Source: Balaenoptera acutorostrata (taxonomy: Eukaryota; Chordata; Mammalia; Artiodactyla; Balaenopteridae). Taken from it: a stretch of DNA of 64,000 bases. Below, in pieces: positions 43,618 through 55,254 of the stretch. Every line of letters starts with the position of its first letter. Position 1 is the stretch's first letter. Both the position numbers and the translations under genes were made by a program. Location of the stretch: assembly GCF_949987535.1 (NCBI RefSeq), contig NC_080074.1, forward strand, positions 27,363,268-27,427,267, in the 5' to 3' direction. The notes under the pieces were generated by a model that saw only the letters and a program-made list of their open reading frames with translations, was not told the DNA's origin and searched no databases.

Positions 43618-45199
43618 CTGATCTATTTCTTTTCAGACTTTTATACATAAAACATACATTTAGGATTACACTGCAGGTACTGCTTTGTAACATGCTTTTC
43701 TCAGCTCCATCTCTTTTACTAGAGAGGTCAAGCCGAGGCTTCTGGGGGAATCTAAGGATGCCTGCAGGGCCCACCTCCCTCTGGCACTGGCCTGTGGGTG
43801 GAGGGGTGACACTCTCTCCTGCAGGAATGGCTAGTGCTAGAGGGTAAGGGGCTGAACAGAACAGCCACTCTTTCCTAACAAACTTGAACACCACCAAAAA
43901 AAGTGACAGCTTCTAACAGAAGCAGGGGCTAAGTGGCCCCCTGAGAAAAAGAAAACCTAGAGGCCATGAGGGAGCAGGAAGAGAGGAGAGCAGAGTTCAC
44001 TGTCCCAGCACAAGTCACAGGAGGAGAGTAACCATCCTGGCTGAGCCCAGAGAAGGAGAGGAAGTACGTGCTGTGGAGGGGCAATGAGAGAACCTGACCT
44101 TGCACTTCCTAAACTGGAGCCCTATCTCCCCGAGGCCAGTCTGCTGAGGAAGTCTGACACTGAGCGAGTGACTACAGATGTGCTGAGAAGTTCCACTGGT
44201 TACACAGAAGGCGTTCCAGAGGAAGGAGGTTAAAGCTAAGTCCCGAGCATGAGTAAGAAGGAGCCCAGTGAAGGGAAAGGAAAGGAGGTGTGCCCTGTGC
44301 AGTGGGAACTGCGCATTCAAAGACCCTGAGGCAGGGGGACATAGCAGGTTCAAGGAAGTGACAGTCACTGTAGCAAAGAGCAGAGGTTGAGATGGACTCC
44401 AAACACCCAAAATGATGATGCCGGTGATGGGTTAGGTCAGGACTGGAACCTCAGACTTCAGTACAATAGCACATTATACTATACTTTCTGTCACCAGCAT
44501 CACAGAAATTCAGGTCAATGCCACTTCACACTCACCAGCTCACTGTTTTGATTTATGAATTCAATGAGAAGGCAAAAAGCATCCTGTTAGAATAGCTGAT
44601 GTTTTCCACAGCATGTGCCTTTGGTCTCTAGGCAGTTGCCAATACCTTCGGCATGAGTTGCAAAAATATTGTCAAGGACTCTCTCTAGTGTCTGTCAAGA
44701 CTGCTTTTTTTAAATGACTAAGAAGCAAATTAGAATAATGATACTACTGACCAAAATATTTTATATTAACACTGATACTTTTACAGCTTTTATAAAAATA
44801 TGGGCTCATTTTAAAAATTCAAACAACACAAAAAAGTACAAAGAAGAAAACAAATTATCCACTATCCTACCATCTTATTGACAGTTTGTGAACATCATTC
44901 GGGAAATCTCTTTATGTGTGTATACTGTGAGAAGGAGAATATAACAGTTTTTTTTCTAATAAGAGTTACTTAATTTTGCTTGAATATAACAGAAGAAAAA
45001 GCAGCCAAAGTGAAACTAAATGGCTTTCTGACCTGCAATTAAATGCTTAAAGAAACAAAACAAAAAAACAAACAAAAAACACATACACACATAATATTTA
45101 ATGCTGAGAAAAAAATCAATGAAAATTTAAGAGGTAAACTACATGTTTTCACACTGATGCTTTATAATGAACACTTTATATTTCCTCTCTTTTTCCTCA
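43618..45199. other. Unclassified intronic DNA with a small MIR-like piece
   Basis: 44430-44495 (gtcaggactggaacctcaga, then agcacattatactatac) resembles a MIR 3' end. 44195-44405 contains gtgccctgtgcagtggg, then aagaccctgaggcaggggga, reminiscent of an old repeat I cannot name. The rest is not recognised. A 131-codon minus-strand frame at 44015-44410 has no motif. Confidence 0.35.
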
Positions 45200-46094
45200 T
45201 ACCTCTAGATTTTTGTTGCTTATATCATTTTTATTCTGTTGGATGCATAACATTTACATGCTTCGGTAACAATAATCTTCTCCCAGCTGTTTAGTCTTAA
45301 AACTATATTATAATGGTTTGAATGTTCACCAGTGTTTTTTGTTGTTCTTACTGTTTTTTAACCATGGCTTTTCTACTTTTGAGTCTGTTATTTTGATTTG
45401 AGTCATATGGGTGAATCTCTTCATTGGGTGGTTTTCTTCAACAAAGGTTCATGGTTACTATATTTCTTGAGTTCTTTCAGATCAAGACTGTCTGCTTACT
45501 GCCTTCACTGCTGAACAATAACAATATTTATAAAAATAATGTAATATTGTATTATTATATTTTAAATTATGAATATAATTTTATATTATTTAAATAATTT
45601 TATTCCTCTTACATTTGTAGTACTTGCTCATATTTTATGGTAGAGAATGCTGGTATGGAGAATTCTGATACTGACTTGAACATCCCCTTTTTTGTATTAT
45701 TTGCTTTTTCTCTCTGGAGTTTACAGTACTGAAGCTTTAGACCAGGGTTTATCTTGGTCACTCTTCATCAGCCTTTCCATGTATGCGGCATGGCCTTCTC
45801 ATCAAAGATTTAGTTCTTCCTCCCTTTCAGAAAAATCTCCTTGCGTTATATCTTTGCATTCTTTATTTCTATTCCTTATACTGGATGGCTTTGCCTATCC
45901 TCCATGGCTATCATTTTCTCTCTTACTGTTTTAACTCCTTTCCTGTGATTATTTCATGCCTTTCCCCCATGCCATTCATTTGACTGCCAGTTATGGCTAT
46001 TCTGTATTTTTTTCCTCCTGGTTCAAATCTTATATCATATTTTTGTTCTTAATTTTTCTTGGCTCTTCAATCTATCTTTTAAAAATCCCTTTCT
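45200..46094 (-). mobile_element. Possible old L1/HAL1-type LINE, antisense, left part
   Basis: T-rich sequence such as tatttgctttttctctctgg and gttaattttt-like ttgttcttaatttttcttgg has the look of antisense LINE ORF1 regions. It may continue at 46806-47800 after the L1 insertion. Assignment is by style, with no clear consensus match. Confidence 0.3.
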
Positions 46095-46805
46095 ACTGCC
46101 ACCCATTAGGATGGCTACTATCAAAAAACAAAACAAAACAAAATAAGTATTGGTAAGAATGTGGAGAAATTGCAATCCTTATGCACTGTTGGTGGGAATG
46201 TAAAATGGTGCAGCTGCTATGGAAAACAGTATGGCAGTTCTTCAAAAAATTAAAACTTGAATTATGATCCACCAATTCTACTTCTGGACTATATTACCCA
46301 AAAGAATTGAAAGCAGTTACTTGAAGAGATACTTGTACATCCATGTTCATAGCAGCATTGTTCACAACAGCCAAAAGGTAGAAGCAACTACCTCGATAGA
46401 AGTGTCTATCGAGGTATGAATGGATAAACAAAATGTGGTATGTTATACATTAGAATATTATTCAACCTAAATAAGGAAAAAAATTCTGACTCATGCTACA
46501 AAATGGATGATCCTTAAGGACATTATCCTCAGTGAAATAAACCAGTCACGAAAGGGACAAATACTCCATGATTCCACTCATATGAGGTACTTAGAATAGT
46601 CAAATTCAGTGGGACGGAAAGAATGATGGTTGCCAGGGGCTTGGGGAGGTGTAATGAGGAGCTGCTGTTTAACAGGGACAGAGCTTCAGTTTTGCAAGAT
46701 TAAAAGAGTTCTGGAGGTTAGTTGCACAACAACATGAATGTACACTTGAAAATGGAAAAGATAGCAAGTTTTATGTTATATTTTACAATTAAAAATAAAA
46801 AAAGA
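46095..46805 (+). mobile_element. L1 3' end (L1MB/L1MC-like)
   Basis: Matches L1 ORF2 end and 3' UTR: gcactgttggtgggaatgta, gctatggaaaacagtatggc, agcagcattgttcacaacag, ttccactcatatgaggtact, ggttgccaggggcttgggga and tgtacacttgaaaatgg, ending in an A-rich tail. 5'-truncated. It contains a perfect hairpin at 46389-46416 that other L1 copies lack. Confidence 0.85.
46389..46416. repeat. Perfect 12-bp inverted repeat with 4-base loop
   Basis: tacctcgataga and tctatcgaggta are exact reverse complements around agtg. At this place the two other L1 copies here read about cccaagtgcccatcaacaga and cctaaatgcctatcaacaga. The arm and part of the other side are therefore new sequence. Confidence 0.95.
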
Positions 46806-48449
46806 ATCTTGTTGTTTAATCATAACATTGAGTTTTTATTTCTACTGGATTGATACTGAGCTCTTCTACAGAATGAAATAGTTGTGAGGTTGAGTTTCTT
46901 TGGACTGGGTTTTCTCCCAGACCAGATTGGTTGCATGTTTATTTTCTGCAAGCCGTATTCCTATATTTCATTCCTCTGCTGTAGCAGTTTCACATAGTTT
47001 TCATGACATTTAGTTTCATCTTGCTGATACTTAACATGAGTATCTCTGTCCAGAACTTCTGTTTGGTCTTGTACAGTAAGCTGATGCGTCCTTGACACTC
47101 TGCTCACTCCATAGGGGACCCGTTGCCTTTCTCCCTCTGAGCTACACTCTGAGGTTGGCTGTGGCTTCCTATGCAGTGCTCTGCCGTGAAGGAGAGGTAG
47201 GACTCACAAGGCCAGCCCTTGCTGAGGGTCCTATGCACTGCCCTCTCTTTTGGAAGCCAGTTAAATGTCTTACAACAGAGCCCACTCTGCCAGGGTGCAC
47301 TCACTCCTGTGATCTCTTTCCCGTAACTGGGGAGATGGCTTGCTTCGAGTTGCCTTCCTGCCTCTGCTGAGGGTGTTGCCTGACATTCAGCGAGGCCACC
47401 CACTCACCTTCTCAGGCAGCTTCTTCCCGTACTGATCTGTGTTAGTGGGAATCCTCAGGATGCTATGCCCTCACCTTCCTTTCCTGGCGTTGCTCCTGAG
47501 GGGTCAGAATGGAGGGTTTCCTTCATTACCTGCCACTGGTCAAAGTGCACAGCATAAAGCTGTGATTGGTTTTCTTGTCTGTTGGGTTGTTGCTGGCGAA
47601 TGTTTTTGTTGTGAACTGCTTTTTGGGTCAGTTCATTGGGTGTTGGGGCGGGAGCATCTGTGATTCTGCTACACTCTGTCATCATTCTGACTCCTGGCCA
47701 ACTATTAATGCAACATATGCTTTGAGCCAATGATGTGGAAGTGAGGACAGTATTTGCTCTCATTCCTCTACACTCTCAGGGTCATATATCCCTTGTGAAT
47801 ACTGCCATATAACTGGGAGGTGGCCAGCAATCTACGGACACAGGCTTGAGCAAAGATAATTGGCACATAAGCGTGACCCAGCCAAGAACAAATCAAGCCC
47901 TTCCAAGGAGATCTTACGCACAGAGAGAGACAATAACAGCTGTTTGTGTCGTCTGACCTCTATCTGGAAAAGTATCCTCACGAGGCCCTTCCAGCTCATG
48001 AATTCTGCTGAATATGAGGTTAATTAAAAACGAGAGTCCTAAGGCGGTAGTGTCAACTCCCAAGGACATACTACATCAAATCAGGTCGAGCTATAAATCA
48101 ATCCACTGTGACCGCCTGGCCACTGTCCTCAAAGCTTGATGTGCACACCACTTGGTGGTGGGCAAGGTGATGCCGGGGGTACAGAGGGGAACATTCTGTA
48201 TTAGAGTAGTCATGGATCTATTTTAACACGATTAAAAAGTATAAATAGCATTTCAAACCCATGACTGCAAGGATTAAGATAAGTAAATAAAAAAGCAGAT
48301 ACAGAATGACCAAAAAGTAAACAAAAAGAAAAGTAAGTTTTAAAATAAAAAGTAAATTTAAATAAAAGCATTAAATTAGTGGTATAGGTGTTAAAAGATA
48401 AGGCAAGAACTGTACAAGTAGAACAGAAATGACTGAAGCTTGGGAAGTC
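46806..48449. other. Unclassified intronic DNA, first part possibly old LINE
   Basis: 46806-47800 may continue the antisense LINE at 45200. Its open frames (99 and 102 codons, minus) have no motif. 47801-48449 holds nothing recognised apart from an A-rich stretch at 48280-48370. Confidence 0.3.
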
Positions 48450-48647
48450 CAGTGTTTCTCAACAAGTGCGCTATTGGCATCTCGGGCAGGACAGTCCATC
48501 GTGCAGTGGTGTCCCCCGTGCACAGCAAGGTCTGGAGCATCCCTGGCCTGCACCGACTAAGTGCTAGCAACACCCCCTACCCCAGCCTTAGCACACATGT
48601 CCACATACCCTGGGGCAAGGCAGTACCACCCCTGGTTAAGAACCACC
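48450..48647 (-). mobile_element. MER20-like DNA transposon
   Basis: Imperfect inverted termini cagtgtttctcaac and gttaagaaccacc bound the internal phrases gagcatccctggcctgcacc and gtgctagcaacaccccctac. Same orientation relative to the window as the copy at 31064. No coding capacity. Confidence 0.75.
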
Positions 48648-50039
48648 AGCTACTGGGACAGAAGAATGGCTATTTTATAAAAAATCCTAAGCAGGGAGTT
48701 ACTCCTTTTATACTGACAAAATGCTCTCCCTTATACAGATCCTATCTCTTTCATGCAATCCTTTAATTCTATTCTCAGTGAAGTTAAAACTCACCTGTTT
48801 CAAAAGAAACAACATTCTCTGATAAACCCATCTACCATGATGAAACCAAAAATCCATTTGAAGGGATCAACACTCCCAGTCCCCACCCCCCATCTCCCCA
48901 CTTAGCCACCCACCCCTCCACCCTCCGTCTCTGTGGTCATGACATGGATGAAAACAGCATAGTGACCCCTCCTCTCTAACCATCTCTTCCTCCCACACTC
49001 ATACTTATCAGTAGCTGCTCTGGGCTCAAATCTAAAAGACTCACACATATCTTTTCTGTTCCTTATATGACATTGCTGTCTCCCAAGCTCTTTATGTGCG
49101 GAGACCATGTCTTCTACTTCTGTGCCCTTCCTTTCTAACCTTTAGCCCCTTGCTGAGTGCAATATGGAACTTAACGTATACTTTTTCAGTAATTGATGAT
49201 ACTGATGATATAAATCAAAAAGTTCCTCCAAGTCAAGCTTCCAACTCACCATCTCTACTAGCTATGTGTTTCTGACTTTGTCTACTTGTTCCAGAAAAAA
49301 TGTCAACTCTTCCAACAAACCTCTGTGCAGACAGCACTCCCTGGTCCACCCTGGCTGGGTGTGGCCAGGAAAGTCCACAGGCCCAGTGTCCTGTCTGGTT
49401 GACCTCCGCTTTGTACCCTGCATCCTACGATATGTGGCCACCTTAATGGTGACCTGAGAAGAGGACCTATACAAAGTTCAAAAGTACAGTTCAAAGACTG
49501 AAGGCCATGGAGTAAAGGAGCGGCACAGCAGACATGTAAACAGTTGCTAGGAAAGTCAGATAAAGCCATGGTCAGGTGTCTAGAATAACAGCAAACGTTT
49601 TAACTGTAGAACTCCGTTTCAAACTTCAGTTATTTTGAAATATAACTGGAGATTTGGTAAGCACATATGAGTGCTTTATAAAGAGACTCAGTGGACATAG
49701 GGGAGCACTTTGCAAAACCATACACATTCCTTTGGAGAGCTGGTGATATATACCACTCTCCCTAACTCACTGACGGAAGTGCCACATGCTTCAGGTTTGT
49801 TGGACCAGAAAAAAAAAGTTGAGCTAAGAGACTGTCCCCTTCTGGTGCAGCCACTTTTCAGGAGAAAAGGCTAACCTCTTCCCCGAGGACATGTAAGGGC
49901 TCTGCTCAGGTCAAGTCTACTAATGTTCCATGGACCAAAGCAAGACATGTGGCCAAGCCCAAGACCAACAGGACAGGGAATTAAATCTTCTCACAGGGTG
50001 GGAGGAGTGAAAATTTGCTGAGCAATAATCTGTAAACAC
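48648..50039. other. Unclassified intronic DNA with a weak L2-like stretch
   Basis: 48960-49190 (ggagaccatgtcttctactt, then ttgctgagtgcaatatggaa) could be an L2 3' end but is weak. The rest is not recognised. Confidence 0.35.
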
Positions 50040-51417
50040 TCACAAGTGAACTAATAAATTTTTTAAATGTAGATGAAGTGATATATTACTGGGAATATAT
50101 AAAGTGCCAAAGTTGGTGCAGGACAAAATAGAAAACTTCAATAAACCAACGTATTAAATACACCGAAGTGGTAATCAAAGCCCTCCCCTGCTAAAGAGCC
50201 CTGGGCCCCAGTGGTTTTATAGGTTAGTTCTATCAAATATTCATAGAACATTTCATGTCCTAACTTATGTAAGTTGTTCCAGAAAATAGAAAAGGAACAA
50301 AAACTAGCCCATTTTATTAAGCTCCTGTACTTTTTATTCCAAACAACAAGGAGAATAAAGAAAAGAAAAATCACAGGCTCATTTCAGTTATAATTTTAGA
50401 TGTAAAAATCCTAAATATTAACTGTTTCAGTTTTAAAAAATGTATTTAAAATAATACATTGTGAACAAGTAGAATTTATCACATGATTACAATAATTTCA
50501 ACATCATAAAAATTGTCAATTAATTCAACATATCACTAGCCTAAAGAGAAAAGGCACTATATTAATACATGAAAAAAAAAAGGATTTGATGAAATTTGAT
50601 ACCTGTTTATCATTAAAATTTTCTCCTTTAAAAACTTAGGAATATGGACAACTTTTAAAACTTGATAAAGTTATAAAAGCCTTCAATAAGCATTTGACTT
50701 AATGAAGAACTTTAAAATGTATCCCCTTTAAGAATGGGAACAAGACAAGTTATGCCCACTAGCACCATTACTATTGAATACAGTAGTGGAAGTCCTGACC
50801 AATGCTGTAAAGAAAGAAAAAGAAATTTTGTATTAACATTTGAAGGGAAGCATTTTTAGAGTATGATTTAATACGTAGAAAAAGGCCAGTATCAGTAAAC
50901 AATCCATTAGAACAAATAAGAGAGTTGAACAAAATTGCCAGATACAAGATCAACTCAAAACAAAAATCAGCAAAACAGCATTTCTACATTCTGGCAATAA
51001 TCAAATACAAGATAAAATAAAATAAAATAAGCAATGAAAACTATAAAGGATCTAGAAATTAAATTAACAAAGATCACATAAGACCTCCACGGGGAAAATT
51101 TTAAGCCTTTATTAAAAGACATAAAGCAAGATCTGAATAAATGATCATTCATGTGCTGGCTGGGAAGACATTATTATTACATAAAGATGATAATTCTTGT
51201 AATGACAATTAAAATTTCATAATGGGGTAAGGAGAGCCTTTCTCTAAATTGGGGAAAGCTAGCTAATTATAAATATTTAAAAAGAAACTGGACTTTTACA
51301 TCACACCATAAACAGTAACAGATTCCATGTGGATAAAGGCCCAAACGTAAAAGGCAAAACTATAAACTTAATGGAAAATAACACTGGATTATCTTTATGA
51401 CCTGTGGTGGGAAGGGA
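50040..51417 (+). mobile_element. Old L1M ORF2 remnant, left part
   Basis: Decayed ORF2 is recognisable by order: tatcaaatattcatagaaca, ggaacaagacaagttatgcc (reverse-transcriptase GTRQG region), cagtagtggaagtcctgacc and agatacaagatcaactcaaa. Heavily mutated. It continues at 51713 after a nested L1. Confidence 0.75.
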
Positions 51418-51712
51418 CCTTTTTTTTTTTTTGAGTTTAAGAAAAAATTTTTTTACTTAATTTTTTAAAATTGAAGTATAGTTGATTTACAACGTCATGT
51501 TAGTTTCAGGTATACAGCACAGTGATTCAGTTTTATATATGTGTGTAATATATATACTTTTTCAGATTCTTTTCCCTTATAGGTTATTACAAAATATTGA
51601 GTACAGTTCCCTGTGCTATACAGTAGGTCCTTGTTGGTTATCTATTTTATATACAGTAGTGTGTATATGTTAATCCCAACTTCCTAATTAATCCCTCCCC
51701 CACCCCAGAAGT
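51418..51712 (-). mobile_element. L1 3' end fragment, antisense, nested in L1M
   Basis: Begins with a T run (reverse of an A tail) and reads attgaagtatagttgattta, gtttcaggtatacagcacag, ccctgtgctatacagtaggt and ttggttatctattttatata, the antisense of a cetartiodactyl L1 3' UTR. Possible weak target duplication around aagggacctttttt and aagtgacttttt. Confidence 0.8.
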
Positions 51713-52610
51713 GACTTTTTAAATGAATCCCCCCAAAGATGAATTTTTTACATCAAAGGAGACTATGATTCAAGTTGACAGAGGAGAATGGGAAAAGATA
51801 TTTGTTAATGTTTTTTAAAACCAAGGAGGGAAAAATTTCTGGATTTATAAGGTACTCCTGAAACCAACAGGAAAAAAGATAAGAATCTCCAAAGGAAAAA
51901 TGACAAAGGAATGACCAGGCAATTCAAATTAGAGGAAATGCAAAAGCAAGCATATAAAGAGATGCTCAAATGCAGAAATTTAAGAAATAACAATTGAAAC
52001 AACAATGATAAATTACTTTATGTGCATAGAAATCTAGACAATACCAAGCTTTGGCTGGGATGTGGCCATGTAGGAAACTTTATTCACTGCTGGTGGGAAT
52101 GAAGACTGCGCAGCCATTCTACAAGCAAGTGGGCCGTGTGAATAAAACTGAATATAGTATACAATCTTGTTCCTAGGTGTATGTACCCAAGAAAAATTCT
52201 GAAAAAGATCGATAAGGGACATGCAGAAGGCTGTCTGTACAAAGCTAAATCATTTGTGTTAGCAAACATATATACCTTATAACCCAGCAATCCTGTTTTG
52301 GGGTTTATATATCCCAGAAGAATTCTCACTCAGATCAGACCCCATGAGGGGTCATGTATGAGGCTGTTTGTATCAAGTAACACTGGGAAGAAAAGAGCTG
52401 GAAGCAATACAAGAGCTCAATACTAGGGGAGCAGATAAAAACTATGAAGGAGCATATAGGGAATACCATGCAGTTAGAAAGAATGGACTAAGGTGAAAAT
52501 GTTAAAAGAAGAATGATATCTATAACAATGCGAATTTTAAAATATATGTCTAAAACAACACCATTTACAAAAACACACATAAATAAGAATATGTATCGGA
52601 CAGAATAATT
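51713..52610 (+). mobile_element. Old L1M ORF2/3' remnant, right part
   Basis: Continues the host L1M: ctttattcactgctggtggg, then gaatgaagactgcgcagcca and ctatgaaggagcatatagg. Non-functional. Confidence 0.65.
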
Positions 52611-53044
52611 AGTTATGGAAGGGGAGGAAATAGGGGGAGGCTGCCAGGCTGAGAAAACTTAACGTGACAGGCCACCTCCCAGGGCCAACATGTTAATCTG
52701 CATCCCTGAGTGCAATGGTTTTGCAGAGAAATCCCTTTGGCCCAAGGTCTGACTGGCTGCCTGGAAATGAAAGAAAAGCACCTTGAAAAGAAAACTAATT
52801 AGAACCCCTTGTTCTGGTATATAATCACAGAGAACAATCTGGTCCTCACAGAGAGGTGGAGAAATAAACTGGTCTTTCTAAAACCGATTTTCAGCTAGAT
52901 GAAGGCCCTGTTGCAAAATGCAAGTAAATCATACTTACTGTCATGGAAAACTTGATTTGCCATCAAGTCCATGGAAGGTCAACAACAAAACTATTAGCAA
53001 TAATTGAGTTCTCACTGAGTTGAAAGGAGGGAGGCAGGGCGGAC
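52611..53044. other. Unclassified intronic DNA
   Basis: Nothing recognised. An AATAAA after an A/G-rich stretch at 52863 is not enough to call an LTR. Confidence 0.35.
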
Positions 53045-53220
53045 AGAGCTCTGGGCTAAGAATTGGCAGGCCTGGCTGCAATCTAAATTTGAATCTGCCA
53101 CCAACTTGCCATAAAACTGGCGATAAGTCATTTAGCTTCTCTTGGATTGTTTTCTCATTTGGAAAAGGTAAAACCGGATGACTTTCAAGGCCTTATTCAG
53201 ATATGACATGTTATACTATC
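53045..53220 (+). mobile_element. MIR SINE
   Basis: acagagctctgggctaagaa, then caacttgccataaaactggc, aagtcatttagcttctcttg and gattgttttctcatttggaa, follows MIR order. Confidence 0.65.
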
Positions 53221-53519
53221 TTTTAAAAAAGCAATTTTATTTTCTGCAGATCTCATGCCTTTTGACTTCTCATTAATCAACAATTATTCACGTATTGTTG
53301 CATCACTTTTCCCTACATGTCTTCTAAGAGAGAACCAAGACCTTTGGGGTTTTACTGATGCTTTTTTGCTCGTTCTTGCTTTCTAAATATCACTCATGGA
53401 AACTTATCCTTCCATTTCAAAAAAGTTAATTGAACATTGGTAGAGTAAATTTTTTCAAAACAGGATTTAAAACTTTAAAAGTTCATGTTACAACTTGCCG
53501 AGCCACTCATTTTTCTCAC

Positions 53520-53975
53520 ACACTTGCGCAGACCTGACCCAACTCCATCAATTTACCATTCATCCTGCCCCCTGAACACACCAGTCTGCCTGGAACCTTA
53601 GGGCCTTGTGCTAGCTGGTCCTTCTCCCTGGAACATTCTTCCTCTGACTTCCTCCATCAAGTGTGACTTCTCAATGAAACCCAGCCTGACTGACCTATTC
53701 TCAGTGCCAACTCCCATTCCACTCTGTGATCCCCCTTATCCACATATCACCTTCAAACATATATTTTATGGATGCACTATATTTGTTGTTGCTGACTGGC
53801 CCCACTCCACACACTCATCCCACCCCTGCTGGAATGTAAGCTCCTCACAGGCAGGGGAATTTTGTCAATTTTGTTCAGTGATGCTCAATGATGTATCCTG
53901 GGCACCAAGAATAGTACCTAGCACATAGTAGGTTCTCATTACATAAATGAATATTGTTGGATAAATGAACAAATT
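53520..53975 (+). mobile_element. L2 LINE 3' region
   Basis: cttctccctggaacattctt, then cccagcctgactgacctatt, gctggaatgtaagctcctca and gtacctagcacatagtaggt then ataaatgaatattg, gives a clear L2 order to the terminus. Confidence 0.8.
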
Positions 53976-54911
53976 AAAAGGAATGATCTATTACAATTAC
54001 AACATACTCATTTAGCTGTGCTCTCTATGGCTACAGTGTTACCAAGTGCTCCTACTTTTAGTTACTTAGCACTTAAAAACCAAAGAAATTATACCGTATC
54101 ATCTGGGAGTATATAGAAAATTTTAAAGGGGGTGGGCGACTCTGTAACAGTAAGATATTGTCAAGGTTCAGGGTAGGCAGGTTCCCACTCTCTGTACTGA
54201 ACTGGGCCACAATGAACTCCTCCCCTCTACATAGATGGTTAATTTTAAGAGACTTAGAACCACTGACAGACCCCAAGATGGTTTCTGGGTAAATACTCTG
54301 ATTCCAACCTCCCAGTACCTAAGGAAACAAACAAAAGGTAATAAAAAGGCAGCCTTACCCCCCAAAAAAGATGGCAGAACCACAGTCCAATACCCCCCTG
54401 AAGCTGTATCAATCATTCAATAAAACTCAACTCTAAAAGAGAGACTGATATCCCCAAATCTGGAGAGGAACAATGAATTAAGTGGGCTTTCTTATCACTT
54501 CTTCTCCTCTGACTTCAGTAGATTGGGGATGGTAATTGCCACAGGGAAGGATGCGGAGATCAGAAATAAGAACGAGGACTGACTGTTCCTGGCAGAAGTG
54601 ATGAGACATTTCACAGGGTCTCAGGAGAGACTGCAGAGCACAGGTGTTACAATGTGGCCCACACAAACAACTCAGATGAGCTCCCTGCTCTGCCCAACTC
54701 TTCTGCTGACATGTGCCCTTCAGCTAAAGAAAGTGGACAGAATAGGAAATATCCAGTCCTCAAGGGGCAACAAATAGGGGGATCACAGGGGTGCCAAGGA
54801 GAAACCACTCCAGTCTGTTAGAGCACCAAAGGCTGAGCATGGCTGCCCAAACATGGGCAAGATGGAATGAAATGGAACAGCAACTAACATACTATAGTAA
54901 CAAGTGATTTA
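53976..54911. other. Unclassified intronic DNA
   Basis: More than 900 bases with no recognised repeat or gene before the SINE. Confidence 0.4.
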
Positions 54912-55250
54912 TTTTATTTTATTCTATTTATTTTTTAATTAATTAGTTTATTAATTTATTTATTTTTGGTTGTGTTGGATCTTTGTTGCTGTGCACTGGC
55001 TTTCTCTAGTTGTGGTGAGTGGGGGCTACTCTTCGTTGCTGTGCGTGGGCTCTAGGCGCACGGGCTTCAGTAGTTGTGGCACGTGGGCTCAGTAGTTGTG
55101 GCTCACGGGCTCTACAGAGCAGGCTCAGCAGCTGTGGTGCACAGGCTTAGTTGCTCTGCGGCATGTGGGATCTTCCCAGACCAGGGCTCGAACCTGTGTC
55201 CCCTGCATTCGCAGGTGGATTCTTAACCACTTCGCCACCAGGGAAGTCCC
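54912..55250 (-). mobile_element. CHR-type SINE, longer variant
   Basis: Complement of the SINE from a TTTA-rich tail to ccaccagggaagtccc. It has the longer middle with repeated gtagttgtggc units seen in older CHR types. Target duplication aagtgattt is at 54902-54910 and 55253-55261. Confidence 0.95.
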
Positions 55251-55254
55251 ATAA

